Origin: Methylophilaceae bacterium | Lineage (GTDB): Bacteria > Pseudomonadota > Gammaproteobacteria > Burkholderiales > Methylophilaceae | Direction of reading: 5' to 3' | Assembly (NCBI GenBank): GCA_026419515.1 | Contig: JANZZG010000044.1 | Coordinates: forward strand, 1-55,057 | Length of the DNA: 55,057 nt | In this document: in pieces, positions 18,969 to 26,017 of the stretch | How the letters are laid out: every line of letters starts with the position of its first letter | How positions within the stretch are numbered: position 1 is the first letter of the stretch | Program-made: the position numbers and the translations under genes | The notes under the pieces: generated by a model | The model's database searches: none | The model's input: only the letters and a program-made list of their open reading frames with translations | What the model was told of the DNA's origin: nothing

Positions 18969-18987
18969 AGAGTCATGAGTCTATGAC
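18964..18987. promoter_or_regulatory. 24-base imperfect palindrome covering the ppk start codon
   Basis: Half sites GTCATAGA (18964-18971) and TCTATGAC (18980-18987) are exact reverse complements, and the 8-base centre GTCATGAG is itself nearly palindromic, so 22 of 24 positions are symmetric. The ppk ATG is at 18966-18968 on the minus strand. This could be an operator or a translation-blocking hairpin in the mRNA. The repeat of GTCAT is reminiscent of PhoB boxes, but the spacing is inverted rather than direct. Confidence 0.5.
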
Positions 18988-19005
18988 AAGAATATGAAGT
19001 TTTCA

Positions 19006-19269
19006 TTACGGCGTATAGCCCGCCGGTTTTTCTGCACCCTCGCCAAAAAAGTAGGCCTCGGTTTGTTCCGCGAGATATTTGCGTGCCTGTGGATCAGCGA
19101 GATTCAGCCGGTGCTCATTGATGAGCATGGTTTGGTATCTTTTCCAGCCTTCCCAGGCTTCTTTAGAGACATTCTCGAAAATGCGCTTACCCAATTCGCC
19201 CGGATAGGGAGCAAAATCCAGACCTTCTGCTTCGCGTCCGAGCTTGACGCATTTGACCATTCTCGCCAT
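19006..19269 (-). CDS. yggX: Fe(2+)-trafficking protein YggX
   Basis: 87 residues from the ATG at 19269, which has AGGAGAAA just upstream. The family N-terminus [21 protein letters not shown] carries the conserved cysteine; FPG-type [19 protein letters not shown] and [18 protein letters not shown] complete the fold. YggX is a small cytosolic protein linked to iron handling and oxidative-stress resistance of Fe-S enzymes. It lies 36 bases after the ZnuB-like gene and 37 bases before ppk. Confidence 0.95.
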   Translation of the reverse strand: MARMVKCVKLGREAEGLDFAPYPGELGKRIFENVSKEAWEGWKRYQTMLINEHRLNLADPQARKYLAEQTEAYFFGEGAEKPAGYTP

Positions 19270-19305
19270 ATTTTCTCCTTTCCAACGTATGGTAGGTTCT
19301 TTCAA

Positions 19306-20061
19306 TCATAGCCTAAAGCGGAGCAGATTGGCGAGCACACCGAGGGCGGCCAGACACCACACGATCACGGCTCCCGATGGCAGGTCGAATGCCGACGATA
19401 ATACCAGGCCCAGGACATAGGCCACTGCACCCACCCCATAGCCGCCCGCCACTTGCCAAGCTATAGGCCAGCGACGCACCGTGAGTGCAGGGAGAATCAG
19501 ACTGGAGAATACTAAATAAATGCCAACCAGCTGTACTGAAATGGTCACTGCGAGTGCGAACAGCAAGTAAAAGCCGGTAGGCCCCAACTTCTCCCGCAGG
19601 CCAAACCACACACCGAGAATGACGGGGGTACACAGCGCGGCGAGTGTCAGCTGTGTCGTATTCACCCATAGGATCTGGCCCGTTAGCACCTCATTCAAAC
19701 GTTCGGCGCCATGGGGAGTTTTTGCCAGCAACAGGATACTCGCACTGGCCGCCAATATGAATATCGCACCAATCAGGGCTTCCTGTACCTCGGGCCAATG
19801 TTTTTCCATCCATCTCACCAACAGTGCACCCAATAGCGCTGAGCAAAATGCAGCTGCTTGGATCAGCCAGGTTCGCGTATCCCATCCCAAAAAATTGGCG
19901 AGGATAGTCCCAAGTCCAGCGATTTGTACTACGGCGAGATCAATGAAAATGATGCCACGTCTGAGTACCTCTCTTCCCAGCGGTACGTGCGTGGCCAGCA
20001 CGAGTAAACCGGCGAGGAGGGCGGGGCCCATGATGGTGGGGTCGAAAACATCGAGATTCAT
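19306..20061 (-). CDS. znuB: Metal (zinc-type) ABC transporter permease, ZnuB-like
   Basis: About 250 residues from the ATG at 20061 (MNLDVFDPTIMGPALLAGLLVL), with seven to eight hydrophobic segments and the ABC-3 family motifs GREVLRRGIIFIDLAVVQIAGLG, VTGQILW-like LTGQILWVNTT, and SSLILPALTVRR. It would form the membrane channel of a zinc or manganese importer with the ZnuA-like protein encoded 94 bases upstream. No ATPase (znuC) gene is present between or beside them. Confidence 0.88.
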   Translation of the reverse strand: MNLDVFDPTIMGPALLAGLLVLATHVPLGREVLRRGIIFIDLAVVQIAGLGTILANFLGWDTRTWLIQAAAFCSALLGALLVRWMEKHWPEVQEALIGAIFILAASASILLLAKTPHGAERLNEVLTGQILWVNTTQLTLAALCTPVILGVWFGLREKLGPTGFYLLFALAVTISVQLVGIYLVFSSLILPALTVRRWPIAWQVAGGYGVGAVAYVLGLVLSSAFDLPSGAVIVWCLAALGVLANLLRFRL

Positions 20062-20155
20062 TTGGGAGCCTGTATTTCGTGAAGATACCCCATGGTGCGG
20101 GGACAAACTATGCGAAGGTCACTGGGTAGGCAGGATGGCATCATTGGGCCAAATG

Positions 20156-21058
20156 TCATTTCAGCGCCTCCAGCAAACGTTGCAGCGTATCGTCAAACAA
20201 AGAAGTCAGATTTCGGGCTCGCTCGCTGCCGCCTACCGTGAAAGGCAACACCACGGCTGGAATCTTGGCCCGCTCGGCGAGCCAAACGGATGCGCGTTGT
20301 GGGTCGTAAGCGGTGCGTATCACCATTCTGGCGGGCTGCTGCTGCAACTTTGTCAATACTTTTGCTAGGTGGGTGCTGGTCGGCTCCACTCCAGGGTTGG
20401 GTTCCAGTGTCGCCACTACTTTCATGCCAAGCCATGATGCAAGGTAGGGGAACGCGTTGTGATGTGTCACGACGGCAATGCCCTTGAGTGGAGCAGCCTG
20501 GGTTTCCCATTGCATGATCGCCGCTTGCCAGCGTTGCACGAATTCATGTCCACGGGTTTGGTAAAACGTGGCATTGGAAGGGTCGAGTTCGGTAAGACGC
20601 TGGGTTAGCGCAGTGGCTACTTTTAGGATGTTGCGTGGGTCGGTATGGATGTGTGGATTCCCTCGAGCATGCACATCACCCTCGGAACGGTCTATTCGTT
20701 GCGGGATTTCCAAAGGATTCACGTAATTGCCCGCTTCGAAATAGCCGGGTTTGCTGGGCTGAATGGCATTGTTTGCAGCTTGGCGCAAAATCATGGGTAA
20801 CCAACCATCCTCCAAACCCAGGCCGGTGCATATGAGGAGGTCGGCAGTACGTGCCTTGGCGATGAGGCTGGGTCTTGCCTGTATATGGTGCACATCCTGT
20901 AGGGCATGGGTTGCGGTGTATACATTCAACTGGTCTCCTCCCAGTTCGTGTGCCAATGCCCCCCATTCCGGCTCGCAAGCGAAAACGTTGAGGGCATGAG
21001 CGGGTCGTGTCAGGGTGGCCAAGAACGCGATCAACAGTAGAACCGGAACATTTTTCAT
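20156..21058 (-). CDS. znuA: Metal ABC transporter substrate-binding protein, ZnuA/TroA-like
   Basis: 300 residues from ATG 21058 (GAGGAG upstream) with a signal peptide ending near ARPAHA/LNV. Candidate metal ligands are in DVHHIQARPS (about residue 60), GNPHIHTDPRN (about 140) and VVTHHNAFPYLA (about 205), as in cluster A-I binding proteins. There is no long His-rich loop of the type seen in E. coli ZnuA. Zinc is the likely substrate, manganese possible. Located between a barrel protein gene and the permease gene. Confidence 0.88.
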   Translation of the reverse strand: MKNVPVLLLIAFLATLTRPAHALNVFACEPEWGALAHELGGDQLNVYTATHALQDVHHIQARPSLIAKARTADLLICTGLGLEDGWLPMILRQAANNAIQPSKPGYFEAGNYVNPLEIPQRIDRSEGDVHARGNPHIHTDPRNILKVATALTQRLTELDPSNATFYQTRGHEFVQRWQAAIMQWETQAAPLKGIAVVTHHNAFPYLASWLGMKVVATLEPNPGVEPTSTHLAKVLTKLQQQPARMVIRTAYDPQRASVWLAERAKIPAVVLPFTVGGSERARNLTSLFDDTLQRLLEALK

Positions 21059-21069
21059 GCAACAACTCC

Positions 21070-22446
21070 TCAATACTGGTGAGCACCATGGGCTCCCAGG
21101 CTCATGATGTATTGGATGAAGAACTGATTGTCGATGGTGTTTTCCCGCGAGCGGTCGTGAGCCAATTGCAGCCGGAGACGACTGAATTCACTGGGGCTGT
21201 AATCCATCATCCAACTAATGCGTTGGGGGACATACCCATCGAAATCTAGAACGGGGTTATTGCTTGCATAATCCACGCTACCATGCGCTAGACGGTCATA
21301 GCGTAGACCGATGCGCCAGTTCGGCATGAATTTGTAGATCCCTTGCAGGTACCAACCCGATTGATTGGCGCGATAACGGTCCGCTAAAGAAGTGGCATCG
21401 ACGTCATAGACGAGGGTACCTGATTCGCGGCGGAGCAGATATTCACCTTGCAGTTTGAAATAAGTAGAACTCATGTTGCCATGGGGGGCCCATTTCCAGA
21501 CGAAATCAGCGACCCAGATACGGCTGGTTCCGGTGAATTGATTGGTGACGAAGTTGCCTGCGGTATCGAGATTATCCGAAAGGCGCTGCTGGGGTGAAAC
21601 GTGCAAATAGGAAAGACCGGCCCGCCAGCTATTGCTCGTATCTATATCGCCTCCAATGTGCCCGAACAGACTACCCATGGCGCTGCCGTTCTTGTTTTTG
21701 CCCGACGTGCCCGCAATCCGGCCACGCCCAGCTTCTAGACCGACTTCCAAGAATAAGTCCGTCGGGGCGACCCATTTCATTTGTACGCCATCATCACCGT
21801 ATTGGCCGCCAAGAAAGGCTTGGTAAACGAGGGGGCTATCGATGAAATCCCACATGTGGGGATGTTGTGGGTTGAGATAGCCAATACCTGAATAAAAGCG
21901 ACCGCCTTTGAGCGTGATACCACCTGGTAATGCAGTCGTTTGGATGAAGGCCTCCTCAATGTCGATGCTATTGTCCGGTGCAAGCGCCAATAGTAGCCCC
22001 CCGTAGAAATACGGGTCGATGTTGGCATAAATTCCGAGCTCTGATTCCCCCAGTCCAAACCCGCGTTCACCAGGTCCGATTTCACCGCCCGTCTGAAATC
22101 CAGTGATATGGTCATTGGATTCTTGTGAGCGATTGACATACAAGCCGGAAAGAATGAGAGAAATGCTTGGATTGAAGATATTGCGGGATGACTCCAGGGT
22201 GTTGTTGCGCATCCGGGCGGAGGAAGCTTCGATGCGAGCCATGTTCTGTTCGGGTAGCTGAGTATTTTTCAAGAGTTGTTCGAGCTGATTTTCCAGCGAG
22301 CGGATACGTGCCTCGTAGGAGGCGCGCATTTGCTGCATTTCGGCACGGATTTTCTCGAGCTCTTCACTATCGTTGGCGATTGCTTGTAGGGGGAAAGGGC
22401 AGACGAGCGCCAAAGCGCACGCCCACAGGGAGTGATGTCTGAACAT
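21070..22446 (-). CDS. Outer-membrane beta-barrel protein of a metal-uptake operon
   Basis: 458 residues from ATG 22446 (GAGAGGATC upstream). Signal peptide (MFRHHSLWACALALVCPFPLQAIA), then a short coiled coil (ELEKIRAEMQQMRASYEARI, continuing to about residue 55), then repeated amphipathic strands rich in aromatic and glycine residues ending in a C-terminal aromatic segment, all typical of a porin with an N-terminal periplasmic helix. Gene neighbours suggest it lets zinc cross the outer membrane. Specific family not recognised; it has no TonB-box or plug domain that I can see. Stop and znuA start are separated by 11 bases. Confidence 0.75.
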   Translation of the reverse strand: MFRHHSLWACALALVCPFPLQAIANDSEELEKIRAEMQQMRASYEARIRSLENQLEQLLKNTQLPEQNMARIEASSARMRNNTLESSRNIFNPSISLILSGLYVNRSQESNDHITGFQTGGEIGPGERGFGLGESELGIYANIDPYFYGGLLLALAPDNSIDIEEAFIQTTALPGGITLKGGRFYSGIGYLNPQHPHMWDFIDSPLVYQAFLGGQYGDDGVQMKWVAPTDLFLEVGLEAGRGRIAGTSGKNKNGSAMGSLFGHIGGDIDTSNSWRAGLSYLHVSPQQRLSDNLDTAGNFVTNQFTGTSRIWVADFVWKWAPHGNMSSTYFKLQGEYLLRRESGTLVYDVDATSLADRYRANQSGWYLQGIYKFMPNWRIGLRYDRLAHGSVDYASNNPVLDFDGYVPQRISWMMDYSPSEFSRLRLQLAHDRSRENTIDNQFFIQYIMSLGAHGAHQY

Positions 22447-22516
22447 GATGATCCTCTCGTCGAACGAAAACGCCCCAAACCAAGACCTGGCTTGGCCGAC
22501 CTGAAATGACTCGAAA

Positions 22517-22837
22517 CTAGACGAGGGAGAGGGGAGGAGCGCGAGCTGAATAAAGCTGGAGAGCCGTAATGCAATGACGGCATTTCTCGCCAGGGAGAAA
22601 CACCTCAAGGGAAGGCGGTTCGCCCGTTTGCTGCAGCGCGGAGTGAACGACACCTTTTAACGCGGTGTAGGCTGCGCATTTGTCGCAAAACGGCGATGGG
22701 TACGATTTCTGGTCCTGTTCAGGGGCCTGCCGCTGTGAATCCACCCAATGCGAAATCGTGTGTTCAGTGACGGCTTGCTGTCCCAGAACGAATGTCAGCA
22801 AAAGTGAAAGGAGGAGCACAAACCGTAGGCGCTGCAT
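22517..22837 (-). CDS. Small secreted cysteine-pair protein (DUF2946-like)
   Basis: 106 residues. N-terminal signal sequence (MQRLRFVLLLSLLLTFVLGQQA), then CDKC near residue 52 and CRHC near 87, and a YSARAPP end. Such small periplasmic proteins occur beside metal transport genes and are often grouped with DUF2946. The two Cys pairs could hold a metal or redox disulfide. It is the first gene of the porin-znuA-znuB operon. The function is not known. Confidence 0.65.
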   Translation of the reverse strand: MQRLRFVLLLSLLLTFVLGQQAVTEHTISHWVDSQRQAPEQDQKSYPSPFCDKCAAYTALKGVVHSALQQTGEPPSLEVFLPGEKCRHCITALQLYSARAPPLSLV

Positions 22838-22944
22838 GACCAGATTGTAAGAAATCCCCAGACGATTTTCAAAGCAAAAGAATCCAGTCGTTTTCGCGGT
22901 AGAATGTTCCCTGAATTTCAGCGCCTGTGCGCGTCCGGGTATTC

Positions 22945-23787
22945 ATGAATTCTGCTCTTCCAGTCGTTTTGACTTTCGCTGCTACCGACCCCACCGGCGG
23001 AGCCGGCTTGCAGGCGGACGTCCTTACTTTGGCCAGTATCGGTTGTCACCCCGCTTCCGTGGTCACCGCCATTACCGTACAGGACACCCTTGGGGTGAAT
23101 GACATCATGGTGTTCGACGCCGACTGGGTGGAGGAGCAGGCGCGCGCCGTGCTGGAGGACATGCAGGTCGCCGCCTTCAAGCTGGGCATGCTGGGTAGCG
23201 TGGAAAACATCACCGTGATTGCCGAAATCCTTTCCGACTACCCCGAAATCCCGCTGATCATGGATACCGTGCTGGCCTCCGGGCGCGGGGACGAATTGGC
23301 CACCGAGGAAATGCAAGAGGCCATGATCGACTTGCTGCTGCCGCAAGCCAGCCTGATCACGCCCAACAGCCTGGAGGCACGTCGCCTGGCTTTCATGAAC
23401 GACGGCGAAGGTGCGGACGAACAGAACGCGGCGCTGGATGAAGCCGCCAGCCGCCTGCTTGCAATGGGTTGCGAGCACGTGTTGATCACCGGAACCCACG
23501 AGCGCACGCAGGAAGTCGTCAACACTCTATACAGCCAAACCGGTGAGATGCGTTCCTGGACCTGGGATCGATTGCCCGGCAGCTACCATGGGTCCGGCTG
23601 CACGCTGGCTGCAGCCATTGCGGCCTGCCTGGCGCATGGGCTGGACGTGGCGGAAGCCGTGGCGGAAGCACAGCAATACACTTGGGCCACACTCAGTAGC
23701 GCATTTCGTCTCGGCATGGGACAACACATCCCCGACCGCTTGTTCTGGGCACGCGAAGAAGGAGGGAGTAGTGGTGGCACGGGTTAG
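22945..23787 (+). CDS. thiD: Hydroxymethylpyrimidine/phosphomethylpyrimidine kinase
   Basis: 280 residues. Phosphorylates HMP and HMP-P in thiamine synthesis. Ribokinase-fold motifs: LTFAATDPTGGAGLQADVLTLASIG, VVTAITVQDTLGV, and the anion hole DRLPGSYHGSGCTLAAAIAA. The ATG at 22945 fits the family N-terminus; an upstream GTG at 22927 is in frame. The last residues (GGSSGGTG) are created by a repeat element whose left end supplies the TAG stop; without the element the frame would have stopped almost at once at TAA. Confidence 0.93.
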   Translation: MNSALPVVLTFAATDPTGGAGLQADVLTLASIGCHPASVVTAITVQDTLGVNDIMVFDADWVEEQARAVLEDMQVAAFKLGMLGSVENITVIAEILSDYPEIPLIMDTVLASGRGDELATEEMQEAMIDLLLPQASLITPNSLEARRLAFMNDGEGADEQNAALDEAASRLLAMGCEHVLITGTHERTQEVVNTLYSQTGEMRSWTWDRLPGSYHGSGCTLAAAIAACLAHGLDVAEAVAEAQQYTWATLSSAFRLGMGQHIPDRLFWAREEGGSSGGTG

Positions 23788-24559
23788 GGAAACCCTGAAA
23801 AATCGTTGCGAGCGATTGGAGGGCAAGACGCACGGAGCACAGCCACCGCGACATAACAAAGAGCCAGGCGGGGGAGCGGGCACCGCGCAACGCCGCCATC
23901 CGGCCACGCAGCAGGTCATTCAGAGGGTTCTTAAAGGTTTGTATGCCATCACGCCTGACCTCGAAGACACCGATTCGCTGTTGAAGCGGGTAGAAGCCGT
24001 ATTGCGTGGCGGGGCCGCCCTGCTGCAATATCGTAACAAGACCGCTTCTTATGAACTGAAGCGCACACAGGCTGCTGCGCTCCTCGAGCTATGTAAGGCC
24101 TATGCCGTGCCTTTCATCATCAACGATCATGTTTCATTGTGTGTCGAGCTCGACGCCGATGGTGTACATCTTGGCCAGTCGGATGTGGGGATCGCGGCTG
24201 CACGTCAGCGATTGGGTGCACGCAAAATCATCGGCGCATCCTGTTACGATCGCCTCGATCTGGTCGCGCATGCCCAGGCCCAAGGGGCCACATACATCGC
24301 GCTGGGAGCTTGTTTCGACTCCAAAACCAAACCAGCGGCGACTCGTGTGTCACTTGATTTGTTTGGTCGGGCCAAAAGGTTTGGCCTTCCCGTAGTTGCC
24401 ATTGGAGGTATTACCCCTCACAACGCGGCCAAGGTGATCGAAGCGGGGGCAGATGCTATAGCCGTCATCGGTGCACTGTTCGATGCCCCAGAGCCGGAAC
24501 GAGCCGCTCAGACTTTTACCCACCTGTTTGTACATCGTCCTGACCATGATCTCACGTAA
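23774..24559 (+). CDS. thiE: Thiamine-phosphate synthase with a repeat-derived N-terminal extension
   Basis: Joins HMP-PP and thiazole phosphate to thiamine phosphate. The conserved enzyme begins at GLYAITPDL (codon 55 from this start) and shows [40 protein letters not shown], and [11 protein letters not shown]. The only start with a good ribosome binding site is GTG 23774 (or GTG 23771), preceded by AAGGAGGG. From there the frame runs without a stop through the whole repeat copy, adding 48 residues (about 5-52) to a ThiE of otherwise normal size. Initiation at TTG 23939 would remove conserved residues. Stop overlaps the hemL start by 14 bases. Confidence 0.85.
   Translation: MARVRETLKNRCERLEGKTHGAQPPRHNKEPGGGAGTAQRRHPATQQVIQRVLKGLYAITPDLEDTDSLLKRVEAVLRGGAALLQYRNKTASYELKRTQAAALLELCKAYAVPFIINDHVSLCVELDADGVHLGQSDVGIAAARQRLGARKIIGASCYDRLDLVAHAQAQGATYIALGACFDSKTKPAATRVSLDLFGRAKRFGLPVVAIGGITPHNAAKVIEAGADAIAVIGALFDAPEPERAAQTFTHLFVHRPDHDLT
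23786..23929 (+). repeat. MITE-like dispersed repeat, copy 3, inside thiE
   Basis: Left end GGGAAACCCTGAAAAATCGT, right end a CGCAGCAGG segment leading to TCATTCAGAGGGTT, matching copies at 7322-7466 and (inverted) 12057-12273. Flanked by GGGTT on each side (23781-23785 and 23925-23929), which may be a target duplication or part of the element end. The net insertion is 144 bases, a multiple of three, and the thiE frame through it has no stop. Confidence 0.75.
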
Positions 24560-25817
24560 TCACCAGTTGTTCGAACAATCCCAAAAGTGCATTCCTGGCG
24601 GCGTCAACTCGCCGGTACGTGCCTTTCGTGCAGTGGGCGGCACCCCCATCTTTTTCAAGCGTGGCCAGGGAGCCTACTTGTGGGATGAAGACGACAAGCG
24701 TTACATCGACTATGTCGGATCCTGGGGACCTATGATCCTCGGACATGCCCATCCCGCCGTGATCGAGGCCGTCCGGCAGGCTGCCGAGCAGGGTTTGTCG
24801 TTTGGTGCACCTACGGCCCGCGAACTCGAGATGGCAGAATTGCTCGTCAAACTGGTACCGAGCATGGAACAGGTGCGCTTGGTCAGCTCTGGCACCGAGG
24901 CGACCATGAGCGCCATCCGCTTGGCCAGGGGCTATACCGGGCGCAACAAGATCGTGAAATTCGAAGGGTGTTACCACGGCCATGCTGATGCCCTGCTGGT
25001 GAAAGCCGGCTCCGGCGCGCTCACCTTCGGTCAACCCAGCTCCGCGGGCGTGCCGCCCGAGGTCGCTGCCCATACGCTGACGCTACCCTACAATGATTGT
25101 GCTGCGGTACAAAGCCTTTTCGACCAGATCGGCGACGAAATCGCTTGTGTCATCGTAGAACCGGTGGCCGGCAACATGAACCTCGTCCTTCCCGCTCCCT
25201 CATTTTTGCAGACGTTGCGTGATCAATGCAGCCGGCATGGTGCGGTGCTGATCTTCGATGAAGTCATGACGGGCTTCCGCGTGGCACTTGGGGGGGCGCA
25301 AGCGCTGTATGGCATCACCCCCGATCTCACCACACTGGGCAAGGTCATCGGTGGGGGGTTGCCGGTTGGGGCATTTGGCGGACGGGCGGACATCATGGCC
25401 TGTCTGGCGCCAGTAGGCCCGGTATACCAAGCGGGGACGCTATCCGGAAATCCCGTCGCCGTTGCGGCCGGTTTGGCCACGCTCAGGCTGGTGCAGGAGC
25501 CGGGCTTCTACGACCGTCTTGCCGCAAGAACCCGCCAGTTCGTCGAAGGGCTGGTGGGCATAGCGCGCGAAAAAGGGGTTCCGTTCACGGCTCAGCATGT
25601 AGGTGGCATGTTCGGTTTTTATTTCAGCGCGGCTTGCCCTACCTCTTATGCAGAGGTCGTGCAGTGCGACAAGGCGGCATTCAACCGCTTCTTCCACGCG
25701 ATGCTTAAGGCGGGTGCCTATTTGGCACCTTCTGCGTTCGAGGCTGGATTCGTATCTGCCGCTCATGGCGATGTAGAGATCGAGCAGACTCTGGATGCGG
25801 CGCGACGCAGTTTTTGA
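24546..25817 (+). CDS. hemL: Glutamate-1-semialdehyde 2,1-aminomutase
   Basis: 423 residues. PLP/PMP enzyme forming 5-aminolevulinate, the tetrapyrrole precursor in bacteria using the C5 pathway. Motifs: [43 protein letters not shown] and the Schiff-base lysine in [18 protein letters not shown] (about residue 265). ATG 24546 lies 14 bases before the thiE stop, so the two are translationally coupled. hemE lies further along on the same strand. Confidence 0.97.
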   Translation: MISRNHQLFEQSQKCIPGGVNSPVRAFRAVGGTPIFFKRGQGAYLWDEDDKRYIDYVGSWGPMILGHAHPAVIEAVRQAAEQGLSFGAPTARELEMAELLVKLVPSMEQVRLVSSGTEATMSAIRLARGYTGRNKIVKFEGCYHGHADALLVKAGSGALTFGQPSSAGVPPEVAAHTLTLPYNDCAAVQSLFDQIGDEIACVIVEPVAGNMNLVLPAPSFLQTLRDQCSRHGAVLIFDEVMTGFRVALGGAQALYGITPDLTTLGKVIGGGLPVGAFGGRADIMACLAPVGPVYQAGTLSGNPVAVAAGLATLRLVQEPGFYDRLAARTRQFVEGLVGIAREKGVPFTAQHVGGMFGFYFSAACPTSYAEVVQCDKAAFNRFFHAMLKAGAYLAPSAFEAGFVSAAHGDVEIEQTLDAARRSF

Positions 25818-25837
25818 TTCAAGTGGTTGCCGGTCCT

Positions 25838-25880
25838 CGACGTCAGTTCAACCTCGATTCCTTCGAGGTTGAACTGACGT
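25838..25880. repeat. Perfect 19-base inverted repeat between hemL and gltB
   Basis: The arms at 25838-25856 and 25862-25880 are exact reverse complements (GACGTCAGTTCAACCTCGA and its complement) with a 5-base loop TTCCT. In RNA this would be a very stable hairpin 20 bases past the hemL stop. No T-run follows, so it is not a standard intrinsic terminator; it could still terminate, stabilise the 3' end, or be an insertion relic. Confidence 0.75.
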
Positions 25881-26017
25881 CCCTTTGCAGGTACCATTCA
25901 AAAATTTCACTTTCAAATTCGATGTCGTCTGGAAGAATGGGCGGCAGGCCGGTGCGTCGACACCCTCGGTGGGCGTATCGTGCATTGGTGGACGAGGGAT
26001 AGAGCAAGGCTAAGGCA

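Noticed and set aside
18964-18987. PhoB box at ppk
   Set aside because: GTCAT motifs occur, but as inverted rather than 11-base direct repeats.
22838-22944. TPP riboswitch ahead of thiD
   Set aside because: No CUGAGA core or paired ACCC/GGGU segments were found in the short leader.
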